From positions 90,830,001 through 90,894,000 of the forward strand of contig JBITNC010000001.1 in the NCBI GenBank assembly GCA_050084985.1: a DNA stretch of 64,000 nt. The letters are read 5' to 3'. The position numbers were made by a program, and so were the translations under genes. Below are positions 22,313 to 33,350 of the stretch, in pieces (position 1 is the first letter of the stretch; every line of letters starts with the position of its first letter). A model generated the notes under the pieces. That model worked only from the letters and a program-made list of their open reading frames with translations. It searched no databases and was not told the origin of the DNA. This stretch comes from Nageia nagi (lineage: Eukaryota > Pinophyta).

Positions 22313-23144
22313 GAATTATCAACCAAAGATAGGGTTGATTATTTCGAAAAAAATATATATAATGAGAAGCTTTGTTGTTTGATAAAGCTAATAACTTCGG
22401 TAGTGACTATTTTCGATATGATGACGTATTGAGCTTGTGTGATAGTTGCATGACATTTCTGTTATGTCAGTTTGCATGTCTAAGTGCACCTATACCGTAT
22501 AATTTTTCTTTAATATTGAATTGTAATAATATTGTCCTTTGTCTCAACAATGAGGTTTCGAGATGATCTCTTACATCCTGTGATTGTTTTGCCATTTGAG
22601 CTCAAACTTAGTTTGATCTATTTTTCGTATTTGACTTAGTCAAGGATCATTGACAATCTTTTATTATTGTTAACGATTGTAAAGTGATCATCGTGGATTT
22701 ATATAGTAAAAATACTATCTTTATAATAGTATATTTTGCTATGAATATCCTAATTTCTTGTGTTTAGACTTGTTTTAATAGTGATTTTGATCATTTTACC
22801 CTAGTAAGTTTACTCAATACTAGTCCTTCATGTGCCGATGTATTTGGCAGTCATGTGACATTGGAGTATTCTTCTAGGCAAAAAATAATGTGATTTATAA
22901 TGTGTTCACTTTCACCTTAGTGAACGAAGCTTTTTAATTTTTTGTCTATACACAAATAAATTTTAAGATATTTAAAGAAAATATACTTCATTTTGTACAT
23001 TTTCAAATAATATAAATCGCCAACGATTACTTATGAATCGTTACCGATCAACAATCGTTATCGATTTGATTTAAATTGTTGACAATCGACATAATGATCG
23101 CTAACGATCCATGACATGAGGATTTTTAAAACAAAACAATTTTC
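22313..23144. other. Element B 3' non-coding region with ATCG-type motif cluster
   Basis: No sense ORF is recognised. At about 22620-22700 and 23010-23115 the sequence is unusually rich in short near-palindromes of the form (G)ATCGTT-n-(A)CGAT(C), for example GAATCGTTACCGATC and ATGATCGCTAACGATC. Related motifs occur in both B LTRs (20620-20780, 36820-36985) and next to the PBS side at 36422-36478. The clusters keep CpG in an otherwise CpG-poor, AT-rich background. Confidence 0.55.
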
Positions 23145-23468
23145 ATGGTAGATCAATTGAGAGAACAGAATTATTATCACAGGGTTGTGGAGCTTTGGTT
23201 ACCTGGTTTCCTGAGATATTTTTCAGATGGTCCTAGTTCACCACCTAGGCCAATACCAAGGTTTCCTTATTCACCTATTTCTGCTGGCTTAGGTCATTCA
23301 GGGAGTCACAGTTGTCATGCAGTATCAATTTCTCAATCTCAGTCTACTGCTAGGGGTGTATCTCCTTGTACATAGGCTATAGGCTTGAGATCTATTACTA
23401 GGGATGAGGGTTCTTCAGAGCATCCTGGAGATCCTCATGATGATATTGTATCTACTGGAAGACATTGA
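23145..23468 (+). pseudogene. Antisense ORF in the B 3' region
   Basis: A plus-strand frame of 107 codons runs from ATG 23145 to TGA 23466-23468, with one TAG at 23373-23375 at a probable Gln. The peptide is of normal complexity (ELWLPGFLRYF, then a Pro/Ser/Gly/His-rich part, ending HPGDPHDDIVSTGRH). It looks like a real coding tail rather than a chance frame. It runs opposite to gag-pol of B. Some Tat-lineage elements are known to carry an antisense gene between integrase and 3' LTR, and this could be such a gene or a captured host exon. I do not recognise the protein. Confidence 0.45.
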
Positions 23469-24261
23469 TATTCTTATTTTGATGATATATATATGATGTA
23501 CTTTTATTTATTAGCATTATGGCTCATGCTGTTATGATGATTATGGTGTTATATATATATATTTGTACTATTTAGATTATTTTTATCATGTGATAGATAA
23601 ACTGATGGTATGTTATAGTGTTTCTATAATTCTTGGTATAGGGTTTTACATTTTATATATAGATTTATGATGATAATAGTTATGATGTGATATTATCTAG
23701 AGAACATAATTATCTTTTAATTACTTGATGATGAATAGATGTTGATGATAGATGTAACTTTCAGAATGTATGATGCATAGATATAATTGTGAGCTATATA
23801 AGGATACTTGATAGCATGAAATAACATAATTTGTTTAAATAATTGATTGATTATAAATTGCAACTAATTAACCTATTAATTAATTTAATAATTAATAACA
23901 TATTTTATAAATGATGACAATAGTTTTGTGTGATGTATGCAAACATTATTTAAATTTGATAATTAATCATTAATATCCTAGTTTCTAATGATAACTTAAT
24001 AAATCTTTTAGTATATCATTTAAAAAAATGAATTTAAATTTTTATATTGACTTTAGATATTATTTAAAATATCTAAAATACCTATATTAACTTAATTAAT
24101 TAAGAATCATTATTTTCAAATATTAAATCTTCTAGATTTTAAGATTATTTAAGGACATATTTTTATTAAATTTTTTACGGAATCAGATGCATCATTTTCC
24201 ACACTTGGCAATTTTTTATAATAAACCACTTGACATGGAAAACTAATTCTTTATGGATGTT
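23469..24261. other. Element B 3' non-coding stretch
   Basis: AT-rich sequence with a TA-dinucleotide run near 23553-23565 and no recognised gene or motif. Confidence 0.45.
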
Positions 24262-24626
24262 ATGAACATTAACTTTATCTTGGTTAGGAGAACAATAAAT
24301 CATCATTCTTATCCTTTCCAAAGAAAAGCAACTTTTAATAATGTTCAAAGGTAATAGAGACTAATGACGTATGGATGCATATGAACATTAACTTTATCTT
24401 GGTTAGGAGAACAATAAATAATCATTCTTTTCCTTACCAAAGAAAAGCAACTTTTAATAATGTTCAAAGTAAATAGATATATTGAAAACATGGTTTAACA
24501 TGAAACAATAGTGACTTTAGGAATGTCTATGAACATTAACTTTATCTTGGTTAGGAGAACAATAAATAATCATTCTTATCCTTACCAAAGAAAAGCAAAT
24601 TTTAATAATGTTCAAAGGTGGGATGT
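24262..24626. repeat. Three direct copies of a hairpin-forming 98-bp unit
   Basis: Copies start at 24262, 24381 and 24529. Each begins ATGAACATTAACTTTATCTT and ends TAATAATGTTCAAAG. Unit ends are inverted (GAACATTA ... TAATGTTC), and an inner pair (CTTGGTTAGG ... CCTTACCAAAG) extends the stem, so each copy can fold as an imperfect hairpin. Copies are nearly identical in the core, while the linkers between them differ in length and sequence. Confidence 0.8.
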
Positions 24627-24889
24627 ATAATAGTAAAAAATGGGTTTAACAAAATGAAACGAATGATCCTAAACACCAACAAAGTATATAATATGAAGGA
24701 TATTCAGTATAACAAAAAGATTAAGTGACCTTTGAATTAATAACCAAGTTATTATAACATCTACTTTATCTTTCTTTATTTCAAGATTTAATAACCTAAG
24801 ATGATATCAAACAATATTATTATATGTTGATAAAAAACCTCAAACTCCGTGTGTGTAGTGACATTCATTTCCCTTCTTAGATCATTTGA

Positions 24890-25192
24890 CATGGAATTAT
24901 CTTAGAAACATTAATGAGCTAATCCATCCATATGGAACATATAGAGGTCCATAGAAAATTGCTTAACCACCTTAATCCCACTACAACCTTGCTCTACTGC
25001 CAGTCAGGCATCCATAGCCCCGATAGAGGATATTGTAATCACCCAAGAATCATTGATATTATAATTTTTTTTTATTAGTTTTTTTTTTCTCTCTCCTTTT
25101 TTTTTACCAAATGATTCTTGGGTTCGGGATGAAATGAATAATAGGATAGATATGTAATTTTTCACTCTTAATGTTTCTAAAATAACTTCATT
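24890..25192. repeat. Fold-back (MITE-like) segment with nested inverted arms
   Basis: The outer arms are CATGGAATTATCTTAGAAACATTAA (24890 onward, quoted here in part by its core TTAGAAACATTAA) and TTAATGTTTCTAA (about 25168-25180). The inner arms ACCCAAGAATCATT (25041-25054) and AATGATTCTTGGGT (25110-25123) are perfect 14-bp inverted repeats around a pyrimidine-rich loop. A decayed fold-back element nested in B is plausible. No target duplication was identified. Confidence 0.55.
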
Positions 25193-25521
25193 CAAATTCT
25201 CTTAGAATTCCTTAATGTATTAAGTGTTTGGAGTTTTTGATTTTTCTTCAAACATACAAATTTTATGTTTTTCTATCATCTAAGGTATGTCATTTCTTTA
25301 TGAAAGAAAGGATAAAGTGAATGTAGTGATAACAAGGAGATTATTCTAAGATAACCTTTTCCTACATTACACATTTACTGGATAATCACTGTTACGATGA
25401 CATGCAACATATATTTACATCATACAAGGGCAGGGCACCCAATTGCTAAGTGACCTCTAGATGTTCCCATCTAGGTATATTTTTTAATTTTATAAATTTT
25501 TGGTATTTTGTATTTTTCAAA

Positions 25522-25655
25522 TTTTTAGGGTTTTATGATTTTTCTATTTTTTAGGATTTTATGATTTTTCTATTTTTTTTTAGAATTTTATGATTTTTCT
25601 ATTTTTTTTAGGATTTTATGATATTTCTTTTTTTTAGGATTTTATGATTTTTCTA
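25522..25655. repeat. Short tandem array of TTTAGGATTTTATGATTTTTC units
   Basis: Four to five copies of a roughly 30-bp T-rich unit (TAGGATTTTATGATTTTTCT plus a variable T run) follow one another in the B 3' region downstream of the accessory ORF. Slippage-type expansion is the simplest cause. Confidence 0.75.
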
Positions 25656-25846
25656 GGAAATCTATTCGTGACGCGTTCAAATCGAGTTTGAACTGCATCA
25701 GGATTAAATGAACAATGTGTTGAACTAAACAAAAAACTAAAATCTAATACCACTTGATTATGACAAATTTTTGGAATACAATAATCTAAGTGTTCAGATG
25801 TCACAATTTGTGTGATTGAAATGAGTCATTCTCGATATCTTAAAGT

Positions 25847-26845
25847 CTAGTTGTGAGTACAATCAATCATTATTTTGGGCTTTTCTATAGGCCACAGAAG
25901 ACATAAATATATCATTAAATCATATTCTGATTTGGGAGAACACCATAACTCAAAGGCATTGATACAAACAATAACTTGATACCCATTTATTTTGACATCC
26001 CAATCGTAAGATTCGCATGTATCATAGAATGTCAAGGCCAATTTTTGTTGTATTTCTATAGGCATGGAAAAAACATTTGAGTACAAAGGAGTAGGGGCTT
26101 TATGAATAACTTTCATAAAGATGTCTCTGTCATACCTACTTTCAAACCTTGGAAGATAACTTCCATTATTCCATACTCTACGTTCTTTTGACAGTCTTTC
26201 GATGATCTCATTTCTAACCTTTATTTGACTTATCATTTTAAGTTCAGCAATATGCAAAGCTTGCCTTTTTGCTAACTTTCATTCCCAAATTGTGTGTCGC
26301 ATTTGCATGCAAGAACATCTGTTAATTTGCCTATAATATTGTTGTGAAGTTCTAGGAGGAAAAGCCACAAAAGTATCTGAAAAATCATAAATCACCCTTT
26401 TATGAGGTAAATAATGTGGAATTTCATCCATCCATTCTAGGCTTTTCAGTAATTGTTTAATGCATTTCATCCTAGCTAAAAGGAGTGAATACTCAGTTAA
26501 TTGAAAATTTATGACAATCTTTGGTATTCCATAAGGCCATTGTAAGTAGAAAGCCATTATTCTTTGTGATATTCTTTCCATATGGGTGAAAAAGATTGGT
26601 GGATCTAAAATAATGCTTACTTCGTCTCCACACAAAATGACTCCCCAATCATTATTTCTAACACAAAACATATTAAATGTTCTTGTATATTGTTAATCAA
26701 TAGTCAATTGTAAATAATTTAAAAGATTAAGATCAAATCTATGTCGTAAATATGTTAACGCGAAATCACCTGGATATCTCAGTGGTGGAAATCGTACTTG
26801 TGGTGGCATTATGCTACCTTCAGCAGATTCCATTGCCAGATTCAT
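25847..26845 (-). pseudogene. Element B 3' accessory ORF (about 332 residues), two stops
   Basis: A single minus-strand frame from ATG 26845 (MNLAMESAEGSIMPPQVRF) to 25847 is interrupted only by a TAA near 26690 and a TGA near 26277. It begins about 105 bp after the integrase stop. Visible segments include GDEVSIILDPPIFFTH, WPYGIPKIVINFQLTEYSLL, FVAFPPRTSQQYYRQINRCS and DRDIFMKVIHKAPTPL. There is no long hydrophobic membrane segment, so an envelope-like protein is not supported. I do not recognise the family. Its position, downstream of integrase in the sense direction, is where accessory genes occur in Athila and some Tat elements. Conservation of its frame suggests it was functional when B transposed. 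Confidence 0.65.
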
Positions 26846-26950
26846 CTTTTCTATTTTAATCATTAACACTTGACAAATATTAATACTTTTATTTATTTAT
26901 TATTTTAACAATAAAATAAAATAAAAGAAAACTAATGTACACATTTTTTT

Positions 26951-28060
26951 TTATGTATAGAAAGGTCGAATATGTATGATATTTATAGGTTCACATTCTT
27001 CATTTCCTTCTAAATCTAATAAATGATAAGTTCCTCTACCGAATTTTTTCTTAATGATATATGGTCCTAACCAATTCGAAGCAAACTTATCTCTAAGCTG
27101 TCATTCTATTCGTGAAGTTTGTTGATTTTCTTTTAAAACCAAATCGCCTATTTCAAATTCACGAATTAGAGCTCTTCTATCAAAAGCTCGTTTTATCCTT
27201 TTCTGATAAACATGCATATGTTCTAAAGCATTAATATGTTTTTCATCTAAAAGTAACAGTTGATCTAAGCGAGTTTGTCTTGTTTCTTCATCAGAATTTT
27301 GCTCACTCAAATTTACTCTAAGGGATGGTATCTCAAGTTCTATAGGTAGGATAGCTTCTGTTCCGTACACTAAGGAGAATGGTGTTGCCCCAATAGGAGT
27401 GTGTACACTGGTACGATAAGCCCATAAGGCTTTTGGTATTTGAATATGCCAATCTTTATGAGAATCATTTACTAATTTTGCTAAGATGTTTCGAATAGTT
27501 TTATTAGTAGCCTCTGCCTATCCATTGCCTTGTGGATAATAAGGAGTAGAAAAACTTTGTTTAATCTCATACTTATCACACATTTGCTTTACATTCTTAT
27601 TTTTACAATTTTTTCCATTATCCATAATTAATTAATTTGGCACACCAAATCTACATATGATATAATTTTCTATAAAATTCGTGATTCATGAGCCAACAGT
27701 GGAAGTCATGGGAATAGCCTCTACCCATTTGGTAAAATATTCAGTTGCTGTAATTATGAACTTATGTCCACCAGAAGATGTAGGTGTAATTTATCCTATT
27801 AAATCTAATGCCCATTTAGAGAATGGCAAAAGTGATTGTATAGGATGCAGTTCTTGAGATGGTTGTGAAAATAAATGAGCGTATTGTTGACATTTAAAAC
27901 ATTTTTTAACATATTCACAACAATCTTTTTCCATAGTTGGCCAATAATACCCCATTCATATTAATCGTTTTACAATTGCAACACCATTAAAATGTCCTCC
28001 ACATGTTCCATCATGGGCAGAAGATATAGCCTTTTTAACATCATTCCATTCAAGACATCT
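26951..28060 (-). pseudogene. Element B integrase
   Basis: The HHCC zinc finger is visible (HDGTCGGHF ... CFKCQQYAH, about 27890-28010). The core follows: WALDLIG, IMDNGKNC, PYYPQGNG and AEATNKTI, the D,D,E-type sites of Ty3/gypsy integrases with the second motif normally SDNG. The C-terminal region runs through SLVYGTEAILPIELEIPS, then RALIREFEIGDLVLKE and a GPY-like segment (WLGPYIIKK), ending at TAA 26951-26953. A few stops break the frame (TGA at LI-stop-MGYYWP, TAA/TAG elsewhere). It is the best match to the Tat/Ogre integrase style and would catalyse insertion of B. Confidence 0.85.
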
Positions 28061-28261
28061 GAGTAAAATGCCATTAAAATTTCATCAATGTAAAATGTCC
28101 CCTAACAAACAATATTTAGTTGCTTTAATTTTAAAAGCTTGTCGTGCTGATTTATTAAGGTTTGCAGGAAGATTTCCAAATTTTAAAAAGTCTATCAACT
28201 CTTTATACCAATTATCTTTATCATTTATGTCAATATTTAATACACTTTTTTCTTCATCTTC

Positions 28262-28712
28262 CTATTGTAACGATGATTGAGATAATTGAATTATCTCAAC
28301 TTGAATTGAAGATTGTTTAGGATCCTCTAGGATAAGAGATCCAATAGAAGCCATAGCATCTGCAAATCTATTAGATGATCTTGGTGCTGCTTCTATAAGA
28401 AATTGGTCAAAAGATTTTAATAATTCTTCAACTAACGCTTTATACTTTTGAAGTAAAGGTTCTTTACATTGATAAATTCCTTTCACTTGATTTACGATAA
28501 GTAAAGAATCTCCAATAAGCTTTATTCTTTTAAGTTTTAATTTAATAGCAGTTTTTAATGCTAATATCAAAGCTTCATATTCTGCATTATTATTAGTACA
28601 AGGGAATTTTAGTTTAAATGAATAAGGTATAGGGATACCTTGTGGTGTTATGAATACAACACCTGCTCCACCACCTTGTTCACATCAAGAACCATCAAAG
28701 TGTATTGTCATA
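28262..28712 (-). pseudogene. Element B second (archaeal-type) RNase H
   Basis: Motifs in order are IHFDGS, GGGAGVVFITPQG, NNNAEYEALILALK, IKLIGDSLLIVNQVKG and PRSSNRFADAMAS. These carry the four acidic sites of RNase H (D, E, D, D). One stop follows FDGS. It lies between the RT-linked RNase H and the integrase, the arrangement known from Ogre/Tat elements. Compare element A, where the corresponding domain precedes the RT. Confidence 0.82.
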
Positions 28713-29290
28713 TCCCAATCATTTTCTGGTTCTACAGGTATTTCAATTTCTTCTAATTGAAACACTCCATCATCAGGTAATTCAATGAAAAGTGGTTTAT
28801 CATCTTGCAATGGGGCCTCAGCGAGATAATCAGCAATTACTTGTCCTTTTATTAACTTTTGTCCAATAAAATGTAAATCAAATTCAGTTAAGTGCATTAT
28901 CCACTTTATAGTTCTTGAATTTTGATAAGTTTTATTCATCATATATTTCAATGGATCTACTTTAGAAATGACATATGTTGTATGATTAAGCATATAATGT
29001 TGAATTTTTTTAGTAGCAAAAATGACAGCAAGACATAATTTTTCCAAATATATATACTTAATCTCGTAGCTCACTAGGGTTCTACTCAAATAATATATAG
29101 CTTGCTCTTTATTGTGTTCATTCTTTTGAGCAAGCATTGTCCCCAAGGCAGTTTCAGTAGCTGAAATATATAACAAAAAGGGTACATATTTTCTTGGTGG
29201 ACTTAATATAGGAGGAGATAATAAATATCTTTTAATTTCATCAAATGCATCTTGTTGCTCTCTGCCCTAATGATATTTTATCCCCTTTTT
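28713..29290 (-). pseudogene. Element B RT-linked RNase H
   Basis: LYISATETALGTMLAQKNEH, QAIYYLSRTLVSYEIKYIYL, EKLCLAVIFATKKIQHYML and the tail WIMHLTEFDLHFIGQKLIKG form the standard Ty3/gypsy RNase H that follows the RT. The usual first Asp appears in a changed form near the start (LYISAT where relatives have LYL-A/S). The RNase H-RT boundary near 29270-29340 contains a stop. Confidence 0.8.
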
Positions 29291-29344
29291 TAATAATTTT
29301 GTAAATGGTTTACATTTATCAGAAAGTTGAGCTATAAACCTTCT

Positions 29345-30129
29345 AATGGCTTGTAATTTGCCCTATAAACTTTGTAATTTTTTGAGATTTGTAGGAGGTG
29401 GCATATCTATTACTGCCTTCACTTTACTAGGATCTATTTCAATTCCTCGTCGAGACACAATACATCCTAATAATTTTCCTGAAGTTACACCAAAAACACA
29501 TTTTTTTGGATTTAACCTTACTTTATGTTCTAACAATCTATCTAAGACTTTAATTAGATCTTTTCCATGATCTACTTGATATTTAGATCTAACCAACAAA
29601 TCATCGACATAATCTTCTACTATGTCGTGCATATAGTCATGGAATATATAAGTCATAGCTCTTTGATAAGTTGCCCCAACGTTTTTCAATCCAAAAGGCA
29701 TAACTTTATAACAAAAGGTACCCCAAGGAGTTATAAAAGCCATTTTATGTTGATCTTTAGTAGCTATTTTTATTTGATTATAACCAGAAAACCCATCCAT
29801 CAATGATAACATATCATGTCCTACTGTTGAATCTACCAAATTATCGATACTAGTAGTGGGAAATCATCTTTAGGACAAGCTTTATTAAGATCACAAAAAT
29901 CTGTGCATATTCTTATTTTTCCACTTGGTTTTTTCACTGGTACCATATTAGATATCCAATCTGAATAATCTATAGGTTGTATAAATTTGGCTCCTAATAA
30001 TTTTTGGAGTTCTTCTTTTACCATTAATGTTATAGTAGGATGCATCTTACGTAATTTTTGTTTAACGGGTTTAGCATCAGCCTTTAATGCCAAATTATGT
30101 ACTACTAATTTAAGATCTATCCCAAGCAT
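29345..30129 (-). pseudogene. Element B reverse transcriptase
   Basis: The first block VKEELQKLLGAKFIQPIDYS, VPVKKPSGKIRICTDFCDLN and KACPKDDFPL reads 30129-29833 in one frame. The second continues after a frame change: DMLSLMDGFSGYNQIKIA, WGTFCYKVMPFGLKNVGAT, active site YVDD (about 29600-29611), NPKKCVFGVTSGKLLGCIVS and IDPSKVKAVIDMPPP. All catalytic blocks are present. DMLSLMDGFSGYNQI and KACPKD are typical of Tat/Ogre elements. One frameshift and one stop separate it from activity. Confidence 0.9.
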
Positions 30130-30322
30130 ATCTGCATATGACCATGCAAATACCTTTTCTCATTCTTTTAATAAGGTTATAATTTTTTCTTGTTCATTTG
30201 CTATGAGGTTTTCTCCTAATTGAATAATTTTTTGGATTTTGAGGATCATTACTAATATTTATTTCTAAAACCTTTTCAGTAAGCATATGCAACCCTTCTT
30301 CTAATTGATTTGGTACTGGTAT

Positions 30323-30949
30323 CTAGCTATTATCGTTAATACTATATTCTCCATCGTATTCTTGAGTTTGTTCATTCGTGCATACTTGACTTTCATAGGA
30401 ACCAAGTATGTGATCTACATTTTTGAATTCATGTACCGAAGGATTGGATGATATAAGAGAGAAATCAGCAATCATTTCATCTGTAGAAGTATTGGCTATT
30501 ATTTTGATTAAATTTTGATTTTCATTAACTTCATCTACTTGTTCATTATTTTGATCTTCAATATCTTTTTCTTTTATTGTAACCATATTTACCGATGGTA
30601 TATATGCATATGAAACGATTGATGATTCAACATTTTTATTTATTTTTTCTTGTATATGTCTTGGTAAACCCAAATGACTCCAGAGTGGCTCAATATTATT
30701 AATAAAGAGCCTTTCGACACCTTCTAAGACATTCATTTCACTTAATTGTCCTTCACTTATATCAACAAATTCTTGTATTATGGATTTTTTCTCTAAGATT
30801 TCTTCGTTATAATCCAAGTTTTCTTCTTCTACATTTCCTAATTTACTAAGATTTTTATATTCATTCTTATAACCTAATCCACTTTTATCAGTAGGATCTT
30901 GGTATTGTAATTCAATTATTTCTCGGGGACCTTGTTCATATCGACCCAA
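30323..30949 (-). pseudogene. Element B protease-RT linker with glycine-rich GLGY motifs
   Basis: The segment is in the same frame as the protease ORF, separated from it only by a TGA at about 30950-30952. Two G-patch-like motifs (GLGRYEQGP and SGLGYKNEY) flank the start. An acidic, poorly ordered region (EENLDYNEEIL, QNNEQVDEVNENQN) follows. Similar GLGY motifs occur in the protease-RT region of Ogre polyproteins. Its function is unknown. Confidence 0.6.
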
Positions 30950-30952
30950 TCC

Positions 30953-32098
30953 TCATCCTTGCCAATTACATTTGTTAAAATAGTTTAAGACAAATGTTCT
31001 TGAACATGGAGATAAATATTTCATATCATTATTGAAATATCCTTCATATATTTGATTGGATATTGTTGATATAGGATCTACTATTCCCGCATAAACAAAC
31101 ATTGTTTGATTAGGTATTTCACCTAAAGGCACTATTTGTCCAATCACACTAGGTGATTCAGATAATCTTCCCATTTCTTGTGATAAAGGTATACTAAATA
31201 CCACATCATCTATATCATATTCTCCCATCTCTAAATCCCTTAATTTAATTTTTACTGGATATACATCGGATGGGTTATTACTATATGTAGTATTTACTTG
31301 TTTTGATGAAGAAGCTCCATGCTTTTCATCTAGAGTTTTAGCAACTTTTTCCCAAGTATCTTTATCTTGTATAACTATATCATTTTTTACTTTTATGACT
31401 TCAGATTGATTCATATTTTTATTCATTGAGATAGTTGATAGATTGGGAGATGGTAATGTCACTTCATTTGTATCAAAAATTAAATTACAATGTGAATAAG
31501 GATTTGGGTCTTTAAACACACAATGAACTTTAGCCTTGTAGATGTACTTTAAACATCCATGATAAGTTGATGGAACACATTGCATTTCTCTAATCCATGG
31601 ACGTCCTAAAAGAACATTATATTGTATAATATTTTCTTCAATTATATGTAATAAAGTTTGAACGGTTTTAGCACCTACTGTAATTGGTAGCACTATCGAT
31701 CCCAAGGTTGAACACACTGCATCATTAAAAACTCTAATTTGCAAAGAAGGAGCTAAGATAATTGATTCTGGTAAATTTAGCTTTTTATATGCAGTGTCTA
31801 AAATTATATTTATGGCTAAACCCTCATCTATTAAAATTCTTTTAAATAATTTTCCATCTACCTTACCAATTATATGTAAGGGTGGATCAAGTCCGCCTGG
31901 TCCATCATTATTTACTTTTTCTTGTTCGTAGAAGGTGATACTAGGTTGTTGAGATATTCTTAAACTTTCAACTATTGAAATGAAGTTATTGGGGTTACTA
32001 ATATCCACTTGAATTTCTTGTAGAATTTGATTCATAGCTTCCCTATAACTCTTAGACTGTTGTAATAATTCAAATAAAGTCATCTTTACTGGAGACAT
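30953..32098 (-). pseudogene. Element B aspartic protease region
   Basis: The open frame of 381 codons contains LFKRILIDEGLAINIILDTA, where the Ogre protease motif (usually LIDGGSSINI) has IDEGLAINI. The catalytic Asp is retained but the following residues differ. Downstream IQYNVLLGRPWIREMQCVPS and YHGCLKYIYKAKVHCVF match the C-terminal half of the family. The N-terminal third (QSKSYREAMNQILQEIQVDI) is a gag-protease connector. The frame is long and open, so this is one of the better preserved parts of B. Confidence 0.8.
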
Positions 32099-32209
32099 TT
32101 TTAACTATCATTGAAGAACACCTTATATCGAAACTTTAAGTTGCTGCGGAGGAGGTATAGGTTGTATATTAATTGGGTTTGATGTCGATTGATTTTTTCA
32201 AGGATTATC

Positions 32210-33350
32210 CTATTTATTCTGATATTGTTGTGCTCTTGTGGCTATACCAATCATATGTATTGAATCATCTATAGTTCCTATAAGTGGTATATCCTTATTA
32301 TCCCCTGTATAGTTTAGTTGATTTGGGATAGTTGCCACATTATTAGCCTGATGTGAAGGTAAGGGGTTTTGATATATCCCTAGATTTTGATTTGAAGGTA
32401 CAATAGGATTATCCACATCTATCTTTCGACTATCTATCAAGTCTTGAATTTTGTGCTGTAAAGTTCGACATCTATTTGTATTATGTCCCTTTTGCCTAGG
32501 ATAAGCACAAAATTCATTTTCTTTATACCATTTACTTTCTTTAGCATTAAGATTTTCAGGCCTTATATCAAGTAATGTAATCATACCATTATCACATAAT
32601 TTTTTAAGTATATCAGCTAATGGTTCTGATAATGGGGTAAAATTTCTTTTGGGTTTAGGTTCAACATTTTCTTCTATTTTTGAAGAAGGACCACAATTTT
32701 CGATCGTAGCTATTTGATTATTTTGTGGTTATTTACTAATGTTCTCATTTTGATTACCTTTTTTGTATTCTTTTTTCTTGAGTTTTAACTCTCCATCTTG
32801 AATTTTAACTCTTTCTATAACTACTGCCTGAGCAATAGCTTCTTCAAAAGTTTTATGTTGTTGAATTTGGAGAACACTAGCTATTGGTCTTAAACAACTT
32901 TGGCTAAATAATTTAACCAATTCTTCTTGTGGTATTGTATAAGGCATACTAGTGAGTATAGCCCACCATCTTGAAATGTAATCTTGTATGGTTTCATCAG
33001 GAAATTGTTGCAATCTCGTAAGGTCCATAATTGAAGATTTTTCTTTAATATTGATTCTAAAATGTTCAAGAAATTGATTAGCCAATTGTTCAAACGTATA
33101 TAAACTATGCATAGGTAAACTATTATACCAATCCAAAGCTTGGCCTGCGAGTGTCATAGGAAATATAAGTAACATTAATGAATCATCATTGGCTATCTAA
33201 TAACTAGAAAATGTAAATTTTCTCAAGTGTTCTTTGGGGTCTTATCTTCCTTTAAATGGCTCTATTTTAGGAATTTCAAACCTATATGGTAGTTTCTTTT
33301 TTGGAACACTTGGATGAATAAGCTCATTGCAAATATTCTTGTAATTTAAC
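32210..33350 (-). pseudogene. gag: Element B gag, capsid and C/H-C knuckle region
   Basis: The capsid-type core is clear: LPYRFEIPKIEPFKG, DPKEHLRKF, MTLAGQALDWYNSLP, FEQLANQFLEHFRIN, QFPDETIQDYISRWW. The motif with WY/NSLP and F-E-QLA is typical of Tat-lineage gag. A downstream segment (ENEFCAYPRQKGHNTNRC, then LQHKIQDLID) is the C...GH...C metal-binding-like end of these gag proteins. A few stops and a frame break occur (about 32590-32728 and 33180-33240). It would form the virus-like particle. Confidence 0.8.

Noticed and set aside
25847-26845. Calling the B accessory ORF an envelope gene from its position.
   Set aside because: No signal peptide or long hydrophobic segment is visible, so position alone is not enough.
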